The notes under the pieces: generated by a model
What the model saw: only the letters and a program-made list of their open reading frames with translations
Database searches by the model: none
Told to the model about the DNA's origin: nothing
Made by a program: the position numbers and the translations under genes
Assembly: GCA_023630585.1 (NCBI GenBank)
Contig: CM042547.1
Span: 3,328,950-3,392,949, forward strand
Direction: 5' to 3'
From: Cranoglanis bouderius
Taxonomy: Eukaryota; Chordata; Actinopteri; Siluriformes; Cranoglanididae
Length of the DNA: 64,000 nucleotides
Shown here: in pieces, positions 57,401 through 64,000 of the stretch
Numbering within the stretch: position 1 is the first letter of the stretch
Layout of the letters: every line of letters starts with the position of its first letter

Positions 57401-60150
57401 TTGTGGGTCTGTCGCTTTCAAAGCAGATGCAAAATTCGCTCCTGTCTGCTTTACAGAAAAGCCCTCTCTTCAGAGCAGGCATTCCTTAGACAGCTCACGG
57501 ACACAGGAGAAGGAGACAGGACCATTATGGATCACTCTGGCTTTGCAGAAACAGAAGGGTTTTAGAGAACAGCAGCAAAGCAGAGAGGAAAGGAAGAACC
57601 AGAGAGAAGCCAAGCTGGCTGAAAAACAAGCCAGGGACCGAGAAAGTGTAAGTACAACAGCACCAAACATACATTTGCCCCCATCATGTTTTCTTCTGTT
57701 TATGTGTATTTCTCATACTAAATTGTTTCAGAAATGAAAACAAAATCTAAGATAAAACAAAGGCAACCTGAATAAACACAAAGTATAGTTTTTAAATGAT
57801 AATGTTATTTAATGAAACAAAAAAGATATCCAGTACCAACTGGGTCTGTGTGAAAATGCATTTGCCTCAGACTAGACGCAACCAGGCCTGATTACTGCAA
57901 ACCCTGTTCAATCAAATCAACATTTAAATAGAACTTTTCAACAGCATGAAGTTGGCTAAAAGGTCTTACCCAGTAACACACTATGGCAAAATTGAAAGAA
58001 ATTCCAGAAATGATGAGGAAGAAGGTGATTGAAATACATCAGTCTGGGGAGAGTTACAAAGCTATTTCAAATGCTCTCTGGGACTCCAAAGAACCACAGG
58101 GAGAGCCATTATCTACAAATGGAAAAAGTCAGAAGTTTGTGAACCTTCCCAGAAGTGTCCAATTTTCTAAAATTCCTCCAAGAGCACAGCCACGACTCAT
58201 CTAGGAAGTCACAAAAGACCCAAGGACAACATCAAAGGAAATACAGGCCTCTCTTGCATCAATAAAGGTCACTGTTCATGACTCCATTATCAGAAAAACA
58301 CTGGGCAAAAATGGCATCTGAATGGCAAGGTGAAAACCACTGCTAACCCAGAAGAACATTAAGACTCATCTGAATTTTGCCAAAACACACCTTGATGATC
58401 CTCAAACCTTTTGGGAGAATGTTCTGTGGATTGATGAGTCGAAAGTGGAACTGTTTGGAAGACAGGGGATCCATTACATCTGGCATAAACCAAACACAGA
58501 ATTCCACAAAAAGAACATCATACCTACAGTCAAGCATGGTGGTGGAAGTGTGATGGTGTGGGGATGCTTTGCTGCTTCAGGGCCTGGGCAACTTGCAATA
58601 ATTGAGGGAAACATGAATTCTGCTCTCTATCAGAAAAGGAGAAGTCTCTGTCCAGTCTCCAGTCCATAAGTTGAAACTCAAGCACAACTGGATTATGCAG
58701 CAAGACAATGATCCAAAGCATAGGAGTAAGTCCTAGTCCTAGAAGTAAGTGAAACACTGATCTCCAGTTATTGGAAGCTTTTGGTTGCAGTTATTGCTGC
58801 TAAAGGTGGCACAACCAGATTTTAAGTTCATGGGGGCAATTAGTTTTTCACATGGGTGATAGGTGTTGGGTAACTTTTTTGCTTCAATAAAATAAATAAA
58901 TAAATAAAAACTGCATTCTGTGTTTACTCTGGTTGCTTTTGTTTTATGTTGTATTTCGTTTGAGATATACACGAAAACAGAAGAAACAGCACTGCATCTG
59001 TTCTACCTGTAGTTTATGTACAGTATATAAAGCCGAGTGCACAGTACATGACTTTCAAAATCTCAGAATCATTGACCCTTTCGCAATATATGACTAATAA
59101 CTTGCAATCAGTTGTTTTTTTGGAGTTTTTTGCTGAAGCCCACTTTCTCAGGAAAATGAACAAGAGAGCTGTCCATCGTGTGACTTTGGGACTATTTTGT
59201 ATTGAAACAAGAAAAAAGAGAAATAAGAAAATAATGGTGGTGGAAGGATTGATTGGGGAGACACAGTCAATGTGGACTGTCTGTTCTGAAAAGAGAACTG
59301 GTGGTATAGTGCTAAAAAAGTAGCTGTTTCTATACTGTGTGCCACCACGAATCACATTTATTTTGCTTTACTAGTGTATGACATGCCAAGTAATTTCTTA
59401 CAGAAGCAATATTATTGTGCTTACATATTGTTCTCACTTTTCCACACAAATAGATGGATGATTAATTAGACCTACTACACATGAGAGCATAAGAATTTGA
59501 TTTGCTGTCAGGCTCTCAGAAGGTTTCAGAAGGTTTCACACTATGTGATTTATTGCTGAGGAAATCAAACATGCTTGAAAATATTAGTGCCTGGGAAATC
59601 AGGGCTAAAATCGTGTAGTGTGCACTAGACTTAAGCTACAAAGAATGTTTACAGGTATCTACTGTGGTATGGGAAACATCTCAGGAATTATCTTGCAGGG
59701 TGGTATAGTGAGCCCAACAGAGGGTAAGGGGAATGTACACTCCAGTACTCCTAAGGCACAAACCCCAGAGGAGAACAAGAGACCAGACACATTACTGACT
59801 CGCTTTGAACGTCGTGACAACTTAAAGAAGGCCAATACCCTACCCACTTCTGTCACAGGTGCAGTTTTTTTTTCTGTTTATTAGTATGTCCGGCACAAAA
59901 TACACTTGTTTACGTTAAAGTTTAAATAAAAATAATATTTAAATGTAAAATGTTATCAGTGAAGTAGGTCTATTGTTAATCTTTTTCAGTTGAGATAGCA
60001 GACTCTACCCCATCACCCCCTGCAGCAAAGGACATGACAAAGCGCTTCCCACCTAGTGACACTCCACAGGTTTCCACTGAACCAGCTTGGCTTGCTCTTG
60101 CCAAGCGTAAGGCCAAAGCATGGAGCGACTGCCCACAGATCATCAAGTGA
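40915..60150 (+). CDS. CRACD: Capping protein-inhibiting regulator of actin dynamics (KIAA1211), complete coding region
   Basis: CRACD binds and restrains actin capping protein, which favours filament growth and supports epithelial junctions. Nine coding exons join in frame: 40915-40981, 51645-51813, 52138-52270, 53226-53387, 54137-54349, 54827-57185, 57457-57647, 59699-59858 and 59990-60150 (3615 nt, 1204 residues; human about 1233). Landmarks: RAFSHESIFIPED (near residue 85), GTIESINLDAVPQ and NTAAKHKLSVKPK (exon 6), an E/R/K-rich helix (about 290-525), SSLYVPHTAILVTGAQLCG, SPFGIKLRRTNYSLRF, LWITLALQKQKGFREQQ, LKKANTLPTSVTVEI and the C-terminus STEPAWLALAKRKAKAW. Intron 7 uses a GC donor. 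The start at 40915 (aaccATGG) is chosen because exon 4 has no Met where the human protein starts, and the phases of exons 2 and 3 fit. Confidence 0.92.
41385..41580 (+). mobile_element. 5'-truncated LINE 3' end
   Basis: The plus frame reads LPGRRPRGRPKRRFMDVVKE and then MIRCGDP-stop, the usual C-terminal end of a fish LINE reverse transcriptase ORF, followed by gggaacagccgaaaggaaa, the typical 3' tail. Inserted in CRACD intron 2 in the gene's sense direction. Confidence 0.75.
42600..42795. repeat. Repeat-like aggtcaaggcaggc segment
   Basis: Strings such as aaaggtcaggtcaaggcgca and caaatccaaacagagaaaac resemble a dispersed fish repeat also suspected at 54420-54730. Family not identified. Confidence 0.3.
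42806..43297. mobile_element. MITE with tcccaattcgcccac termini
   Basis: Left tcccaattcgcccactat and right atagtataagtaggtgaatt(cgga) are imperfect TIRs. Interior repeats of gtgtcccaaatcg and tgtgtcccagtat. No ORF. Confidence 0.55.
43298..44670. other. CRACD intron 2 stretch without recognised content
   Basis: AT-rich non-coding sequence. The only structure noticed is a short direct repetition of gtaatcagttgagctg around 43948-43990. No supported gene. Confidence 0.4.
44674..44790. mobile_element. Tc1 terminal fragment
   Basis: ttccgaaagtattcaggccc followed by ataatccataatgccaaagc, the left end of a common fish Tc1 family. Truncated. Confidence 0.6.
45389..45434. repeat. (GA)n microsatellite
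   Basis: About 22 uninterrupted GA units. Confidence 0.95.
45488..46935 (-). mobile_element. Tc1-like transposon with broken transposase
   Basis: The left end is cagccccctctgaaactatt. The minus strand encodes a transposase start at 46871 region (EKQAILKLRKEGKSIRGIAQ, then TTIWNVLKKK), and at 46257-45973 (SVKHGGGSVMAWACMAAS, IMQQDNDPKHSAN). The middle is frame-shifted. The right end near 46910-46935 is poorly matched. The plus-strand 168-codon frame here is its shadow. Confidence 0.8.
47509..47995. repeat. Tandem duplication, 246-bp period, two copies
   Basis: gatgttaaatttgagac (47512) and gacgttaaatttgagac (47758) begin two copies sharing aaatcagacaggatcatgtg, ggtgctctgtaataatct and cagtgctctcagatcatgaa in the same order. 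About 90% alike by eye. No ORF. Confidence 0.8.
48818..49204 (-). mobile_element. Non-autonomous TIR element with a helix-turn-helix fragment
   Basis: TIRs acagagtgtcccaaaagtct(ccatac) and (gtgtgg)agacttttggtacaccctgt match at most positions. The minus strand encodes MTKEERIEIILMAGSGSCHK and on to FNRKHGEHITHKTL, like the N-terminal helix-turn-helix of a transposase (ERIEII...G..R.va..FN..hp). The catalytic part is missing. Confidence 0.65.
49328..50004. mobile_element. hAT-like MITE, copy B (inverted relative of copy A)
   Basis: ggatgggtgatat at the left and cacagcccta at the right. The interior matches the reverse complement of 4600-5091 (tactataaactataccaatt, accagtactcgcaggattca). Confidence 0.65.
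50455..50560 (+). mobile_element. Truncated tRNA-derived SINE head
   Basis: A box tggtgtagtaggtaacg, B box ggttcgatcct, then gctcgggttactgtctgtgc. The body is cut off by the Tc1 remnant that follows. Confidence 0.7.
50565..50985 (+). mobile_element. 3' end of a Tc1-like transposon
   Basis: Decayed transposase end (aaccctgaatcctgtagaaa-like) followed by ggtgtatgtaaacttatgac and, at the outer end, ggtgtatgtaaacatttgag. Typical of fish Tc1. Confidence 0.65.
51645..51813 (+). CDS. CRACD: CRACD coding exon 2
   Basis: Residues 23-78, beginning DRRRPGKFQPFRRLFGRKRR, a strongly basic segment, then an acidic/Ser-rich tail. Acceptor CTTGCAG; donor TAAG|GTTATA. Lies upstream of the human start Met; see findings. 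Confidence 0.75.
52138..52270 (+). CDS. CRACD: CRACD coding exon 3
   Basis: Residues 79-123, with LGSRAFSHESIFIPEDS and MSQENVSDKVRNLQ, aligning with the human N-terminus. Acceptor CATAG; donor CAG|GTAAGT. Confidence 0.92.
52662..53114. mobile_element. ctgattggtcag MITE interrupted by a SINE (CRACD intron)
   Basis: TIRs tctcaaatctgattggtcag (52662) and ctaatcagatttgagta (53098-53114). Between them sits a reverse SINE (about 52705-53060) with head gaccctggagctatgattca-type and body ggtgggaggaaactggagaa. Confidence 0.65.
52705..53060 (-). mobile_element. tRNA-derived SINE nested in a MITE
   Basis: The minus strand has ggttcgatcctgagcttggg (B box) then gttactgtctgtgcatattc and the long body ending near cactttcagtaactgcttta. 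Same type as 63541-63835. Confidence 0.7.
53226..53387 (+). CDS. CRACD: CRACD coding exon 4
   Basis: Residues 124-177, RQIAHNIKFGQKPPSLRKSE, then an acidic run GSSDEEEVP. Acceptor TCTACAG; donor AAC|GTAAGA. Confidence 0.92.
53505..54030 (-). mobile_element. Short non-autonomous Tc1-like element, copy 3
   Basis: Left gacctaaggtttgcggacac and right gtgtccacaaacttttggct. Same internal structure as copies 1 and 2. Lies in the intron between CRACD coding exons 4 and 5. Confidence 0.75.
54137..54349 (+). CDS. CRACD: CRACD coding exon 5
   Basis: Residues 178-248, KSPRTKRAPPPGTIESINLD, then RLDNTAAKHKLSVKPKNQRV, the best-conserved N-terminal block (DUF4592 region). Acceptor ATTAG; donor CAG|GTAAGG. 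Confidence 0.94.
54827..57185 (+). CDS. CRACD: CRACD coding exon 6 (large)
   Basis: Residues 249-1034. Starts EFLEVDISAVLQEETDVQKL. Then a continuous E/R/K-rich helical tract (about 290-525), then RPFTFKVSSGEKQILFQKVN, PHTAILVTGAQLCGTAVN, AEWASIRSKIFKGG, KFAKDLPSFLVPSLP and SPFGIKLRRTNYSLRF. Acceptor TTTAAG is weak. The exit donor is AGAG|GCAAGT. Confidence 0.93.
57186..57456 (+). other. CRACD: GC-AG intron in CRACD
   Basis: The donor AGAG|GCAAGT fits the GC-donor consensus. Using it joins ..RRE to KPSLQSRHSLDSS as in the family. The only nearby GT (AA|GTATAA at 57190) would shift the frame by one base. Acceptor GCTTTACAG. Confidence 0.8.
57457..57647 (+). CDS. CRACD: CRACD coding exon 7
   Basis: Residues 1035-1098, KPSLQSRHSLDSSRTQEKE, PLWITLALQKQKGFREQQ and a basic helix EERKNQREAKLAEKQ. 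Donor AGT|GTAAGT. Confidence 0.94.
57690..58995 (+). mobile_element. Tc1-like transposon in CRACD intron, sense orientation
   Basis: Subterminal arms tctcatactaaattgtttca (left) and inverted cgtttgagatatacacgaaa (right) mark the ends. Same family as 16141-17133 but opposite in direction. Confidence 0.75.
57983..58740 (+). pseudogene. Broken Tc1 transposase
   Basis: Opens MAKLKEIPEMMRKKVIEIHQ with a helix-turn-helix. Stop codons and frameshifts follow from about 58200. Later pieces ENVLWIDESKVELFG (first catalytic Asp) and HGGGSVMVWGCFAASGPG remain, and the block around MQQDNDPKH is followed by truncation. Not functional. Confidence 0.8.
59699..59858 (+). CDS. CRACD: CRACD coding exon 8
   Basis: Residues 1099-1151, including EENKRPDTLLTRFERRDNLK and KANTLPTSVT. 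Acceptor TCTTGCAG; donor ACAG|GTGCAG. Confidence 0.94.
59990..60150 (+). CDS. CRACD: CRACD coding exon 9 (stop)
   Basis: Residues 1152-1204, VEIADSTPSPPAAKDMTKRF and the C-terminus STEPAWLALAKRKAKAWSDC ending PQIIK-stop (TGA 60148-60150), nearly identical to mammalian CRACD as I recall it. Confidence 0.95.
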
Positions 60151-61640
60151 TATGTTAACTTTGACTTCTATTTAAAAAAAAGGGACACAAGCTTCTGTGT
60201 CATTCACAGGGTATCATTTCACCATACTCATGACCATTCACAAAATACCACATTACCTGTAAAACTGCATTCACATTTTTTTTGGTGCCATTTTCACCCT
60301 GCAGAATGGGTAGCAAGCAGCATGTATTTCTAAAATATTGACATACATGTCATTTTATGTAAAATGGTCCATAACTATAGTGGTGTCTTCAAACATACCG
60401 TTGTTCAAACACAAAATTCTGGATTTGAGAGACAGACATGAAAAGCAAAGGTTCTCAATTTAACTCAAATTTAATTTTTAAAAATTTGCATTAAAGTAAA
60501 TTAAAAAAAAAAAAAAAAAAACCCACCCAGCCAAACCAGCTTTCAAGTGTATATCTTCTAGTCACAACCCGGGAATCTAAGCCCAGCAGACCTATTGCTA
60601 GCAAATCATTTGTCCGAATATAGGCATGCATAGTATACAAAGAAATATTACTAAAACAAATGATTCACATGTTCTTTAACAGTTTGAGATGAACTCTTTG
60701 GGGAGTCTTTAAAGAACTCACTCAAGGGCTAAGGTTGCACAGTAGGTGTCAAAGTAACAAACATCTTACTTCACCCCCGATATGTATTACATGCATGAAC
60801 CTCAGAACTGGCTACTGTTTTTGAATTTTTTTTTTTAAAGTCTAGATACTGGTCCTGACATATTTCAAAAATGTATTTGTTAAATTGTCTTAACACCTCT
60901 TGTCTAATATGGACAAGGTTAATTCTCTCTTTTGTTTTTTGCGAATATTAACTTATTTGATATGCCAAGATTTTCACTGTGTGACAAACGACTGCTGTCA
61001 TTTAAGCTGTCACTGAAAATTAACGTAATGATGACAGTCACTGTGTTTACTTATGTAAATAACTTACATAGTAAATGTTATTAATGACGCTTCCGTTCAA
61101 CCACCATGTTAAATCATTTCACTGGAACCCATTAACCAAATGTTAATGAACTATCTGCTTCTTGCACAGTGTTTATGCCCTTCAGTTTCTTTGGAAATAG
61201 TTCTCTGGAACACAGACTCCTCGCTTGCTGTAATAGAAACACTGTTATCCTGTAGCTTGTCCTAGCTCTTCTTGTATCAGACATTAAAAGCAAGTCAGTG
61301 GGAGATCAGCGCTTTAAAAAAAATCCTGCTAGGGTAAGACTAACCAATGACTTTCCAGATGAAAAGACATTATTCTCATAAATAACAACAGCTTTGAACT
61401 AATAGAAAGCCTTGATCTCCCAGCAAAACACCAACCCCCTCTACTTAATGTAATATTTTGTACGTATGTATGTAATGTATGTAGGTATCTATGTACAGAG
61501 GTGGACTTAACTGCACTGTGTTCCTTTGAAGATCCCCGAGTTACGTCGCTTTGTTTTTAATTTGGTCGTGTGCGATCGTGTAGCGTCAAAACAGTGTTGT
61601 ATGTAACATTGAAATAAAAGCAGTTTGTTGGTAATTGCAC
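60151..61640 (+). other. CRACD: CRACD 3' UTR
   Basis: AU-rich non-coding sequence running to the first good polyadenylation signal at 61613. It contains an A run at 60503-60520. No other gene is visible here. Confidence 0.7.
61613..61618 (+). terminator. CRACD polyadenylation signal
   Basis: AATAAA followed 10-25 nt later by a T/GT-rich tract (gtttgttggtaattgc). Confidence 0.7.
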
Positions 61641-61798
61641 TTTTTTGGCTCCATTTACAAGGTTCAAGGTACAATTTACAAGGTACTCATGAGAAGATTC
61701 TTAAGTAATACAAATGTTATGAATTCTGTAGAAAAAAAAAACATTAAAGACAAATGTTTGATGTCTTGTGTTGAAATGCCTGTTTTTGCCTAGAAATT

Positions 61799-62266
61799 AG
61801 AGGTCGACCGATAGTGGATTTTACTGATAACCAAGCTGGGCGGTACCTGCCGATAACCGATATTTTTTTAAATTTACACTGAATGAAAAAATAACAAAGT
61901 AAAATAATGCTGAACTTTATTCATAATAAACAGTGCTGACTGTACCATGAAAAATGTACTGTATTTTTTAATGAAATAAATATATAAATATTAATATATA
62001 TTAACTATTAATAAATATTTTCGTAAATAAAAGATATATATCCAAACTGAACCAAAAAGTAACACTCCAAATAACAAATAAAAATAGAGACACCTAAAAT
62101 GAATCAAAAAACACTTCAAAGAACACAATAAAATTTGTCAGTGATAGTTTTTATTTCACCTCTAGAGGCTGCTCTCATACTGTATAATGACTGCAATCGG
62201 TGTGGATTTTTGGTCGATAACCGATTGCTGGAACTATCGACAAAACCGATCAATCGGTCGACCTCT
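61799..62266. mobile_element. MITE between CRACD and AASDH 3' ends
   Basis: TIRs agaggtcgaccgatagtgg and (reverse) agaggtcgaccgattgatcg, with second inner copies (ccgataaccgatat and gtcgataaccgat). AT-rich interior, no ORF. Superfamily not assigned. Confidence 0.78.
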
Positions 62267-62305
62267 ACTAGAAATCTAGAGATGAAAATACTAGAGATGC
62301 TTTAG
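62150..62305 (-). other. AASDH: AASDH 3' UTR with polyadenylation signal supplied by the MITE
   Basis: On the minus strand the first AATAAA after the stop is at complement 62150-62155, inside the MITE (61799-62266). Only about 40 nt separate the stop codon from the MITE edge and they hold no signal. Confidence 0.5.
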
Positions 62306-62743
62306 TTATTCCTTCCTGCTAGTCAGTTCCAAGCAGTACACATAGTCATTCCGACATCCCACAACTACAGTGTGACCCCACACGACAGGAGAGGAGAAGA
62401 GTTCACCAGGTAAGAAGAAAGAGGCTTTCAGTGTTCCCTGTTCTCCATCTAGTACCCACAGTGTTCCATCAGTTGAAGCTACAGCTACCAGGGTTCTTAT
62501 GCCCCAGGGAGTACCATCAAAAACAAAAGGACTGGAATACACCTTGCCTGTGGTTTGGAAGCGCCACAGTAATGATCCATTAGCAGGATTGATGCAGTAT
62601 ACAGAGCAATCATGTGACCCACAAAAAACAGCTTGACAAGCTGGAGATAATGTTGTGCAACCGTCGTATGCTCCAGATCTGGTTCTCAGAGAGGCCAGGC
62701 ATGGCGATGAGAAGACAGGTCCATCGGTAAGAAAATCCCATAA
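62306..62743 (-). CDS. AASDH: AASDH last coding exon
   Basis: 145 residues plus TAA (complement 62306-62308). Begins LWDFLTDGPVFSSPC after acceptor CCTTAG and holds about three propeller blades. Confidence 0.93.
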   Translation of the reverse strand, partial: LWDFLTDGPVFSSPCLASLRTRSGAYDGCTTLSPACQAVFCGSHDCSVYCINPANGSLLWRFQTTGKVYSSPFVFDGTPWGIRTLVAVASTDGTLWVLDGEQGTLKASFFLPGELFSSPVVWGHTVVVGCRNDYVYCLELTSRKE

Positions 62744-64000
62744 CTAAGGAAAGGTGAATAGGATTGTAAAAAAGTTCTAAAAGAGTAAAGTAATTCACAA
62801 GCAAAACTTGCCGACATCTCTATAAACACTGGCCAGACTTGTTTAAAGTTTCTATCAAAACTCAAGTATGAATGCATCTCATAACCTTTCTATACTTTAC
62901 TGCCTCTTTGTTCACACCTGTTTAACTACAGCCCCCACTGTACCTTCTCTTACCACATTTCCATCATGGCTTAATGCACTGATGTGTCCATTCACTAAAC
63001 CAATGCAGACGCAGGAGTCAGAACAGGAAGGAGAGGAGAAAAATGGAACATCAGTGGAATATGTCCAGAAGACTTTACCGCTGTCCTATAAAACAAACAA
63101 AATTTTTTTTATGACTTTTATACTTTATGTCTATGATTAAAATCAGAATCCAATTTCTGAGAGGGCAATGCTGGAATGAGACATAATTTCATCTGTAATT
63201 CAAACTAAGAGGTCATCTCTTTTAAAGGGTAAAACTATGTCAGCATGATCTGTTTATAGTACATAAGAAGAGGTAAGTTACAAAGCTAATAAACCTCACT
63301 ATCCACAGGTTGAAAGGCGACTCAGTTTTTCTGCTATATAGAAAGAAGGTCCAATGCTCACCGGACTGAGGCAATGGAGCTGCCCTCTTAATGTGGCTGA
63401 GTATAGCAGCCTGGGAGAGGAGTGGACACAGGGGGAAGAAAACACAGCACCACCACCACAATAGTATTTCCACACACAACGCTTCACCTGAAACACACAC
63501 ATAACATCTCTGCTGACTGTACATATTGATTTCTGCATGCACAATCCATCCATCCATTTTCCAGGGTCGTGGGGGACTTGGGACACAAAGCGGGGTGCCA
63601 ACCCATCGCAGGGCACAATTGCCCACAAATTCACACACTATGGACAATTTGGAAACACCAAATCAGACTACAACGCATGTCTTTGGACTGGAGGAGGAAA
63701 CCAGAGTACCATGAGGAAACCCCTGAAGCACAGGGAGAACATGCAAACTCCACGCACACAGGGCGGAGACGGGATTTGAACCCCCAACCATGGAGGTGCG
63801 AGGCAAATGTGCTAACCACTAAGCCATGCCCCCTTGAGAACACTAATATTTACCAAAATGTAATGGGTTGATTGAGTAGTTTTTACCAATGGTTCTAATG
63901 CATAGACATGTCCATCATGGGAACCGATGATAACCAGTCCAGTCTGAGGGTCTACAGCAGGAGAACTCTTCACTGCATCTCCGGTCTTAAACATCCAGCA
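62306..64000 (-). CDS. AASDH: AASDH (NRPS-like acyl-CoA synthetase family protein), C-terminal exons, partial
   Basis: AASDH (ACSF4) has an adenylation domain, a carrier domain and a C-terminal PQQ-type beta-propeller. Its old name links it to aminoadipate semialdehyde in lysine breakdown, but its true substrate is unsettled. Four exons, all phase 0, encode the last 269 residues: 63887-64000 (partial), 63362-63487, 62954-63085 and 62306-62743. Blade repeats are visible: GLVIIGSHDGHVYALEPL, AVFSSPCVHSS, PFFSSPSCSDSCVCIGLVNG, GPVFSSPC, CGSHDCSVYCINPANGSLLW, ASTDGTLWVLDGEQG and FSSPVVWGHTVVVGCRNDYV, ending CLELTSRKE-stop. The catalytic parts lie right of the window. Convergent with CRACD. Confidence 0.93.
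62954..63085 (-). CDS. AASDH: AASDH internal exon
   Basis: 44 codons, DSGKVFWTYSTDVPFFSSPS through ISALSHDGNV. Acceptor TATAG; donor GTG|GTAAGA. Confidence 0.92.
63362..63487 (-). CDS. AASDH: AASDH internal exon
   Basis: 42 codons, VKRCVWKYYCGGGAVFSSPC through LRGQLHCLSP. Acceptor TTTCAG; donor CCG|GTGAGC. Confidence 0.9.
63541..63835 (-). mobile_element. tRNA-derived SINE in AASDH intron
   Basis: The minus strand starts ggggcatggcttagtggtta (A box), B box ggttcaaatcccgtctccg, body with gggtttcctcatggtactc, and ends in aatggatggatggat-type repeats at 63545. Confidence 0.8.
63887..64000 (-). CDS. AASDH: AASDH exon cut by the window edge
   Basis: 38 codons visible, MFKTGDAVKSSPAVDPQTG then LVIIGSHDGHVYALEPL. 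Donor TTG|GTAAAA. Continues beyond 64000. Confidence 0.9.

Noticed and set aside
57983..58204. Open frame beginning MAKLKEIPEMM as a CRACD exon
   Set aside because: It is a Tc1 transposase N-terminus inside an intron; CRACD exons on both sides join in frame without it.

Overview
The window is vertebrate nuclear DNA, almost certainly from a teleost fish. Three multi-exon genes with GT-AG introns lie in a background packed with fish-type repeats: Tc1/mariner remnants, tRNA-derived SINEs, short terminal-inverted-repeat (TIR) elements and long dinucleotide microsatellites. The density of Tc1 copies would suit an ostariophysan such as a catfish, but nothing here proves the order.

Layout: (1) 1-8.3 kb, minus strand: the first 13 coding exons (622 residues) of CEP135, a centriole assembly protein; the gene runs off the left edge. 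(2) 8.3-13.4 kb: CEP135 upstream region, with a candidate promoter and non-coding first exon near 11.5-11.85 kb, followed by a satellite-like tandem array of about 113-bp units (11.95-13.4 kb). (3) 13.4-61.6 kb, plus strand: CRACD (KIAA1211), an actin capping-protein inhibitor. A CpG-rich non-coding exon ends at 13728, a 27-kb repeat-rich intron follows, the predicted start codon is at 40915, and nine coding exons end at the stop at 60150 (1204 residues). One intron (57186-57456) is of the GC-AG class. (4) 62.3-64 kb, minus strand: the last four coding exons of AASDH, covering its C-terminal beta-propeller; the gene runs off the right edge.

The neighbours CEP135-CRACD-AASDH match the human 4q12 block. 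As I recall the human map, CEP135 and CRACD point the same way there, whereas here they are head-to-head. CRACD and AASDH converge tail-to-tail, with a TIR element between their stop codons. The three proteins (centriole, actin, metabolic) are not known to work together; the linkage is conserved synteny, not a pathway.

I found no dedicated new gene system. The best leads are a predicted basic N-terminal extension of CRACD, the GC-AG intron, the satellite between two divergent promoters, a palindromic element carrying pieces of an integrase-type gene that splits a SINE, a 1.45-kb TIR element with three near-perfect internal palindromes, and a transposon-supplied 3' end for AASDH. All exon boundaries come from reading-frame continuity, splice dinucleotides and remembered family sequences; no alignment was run.
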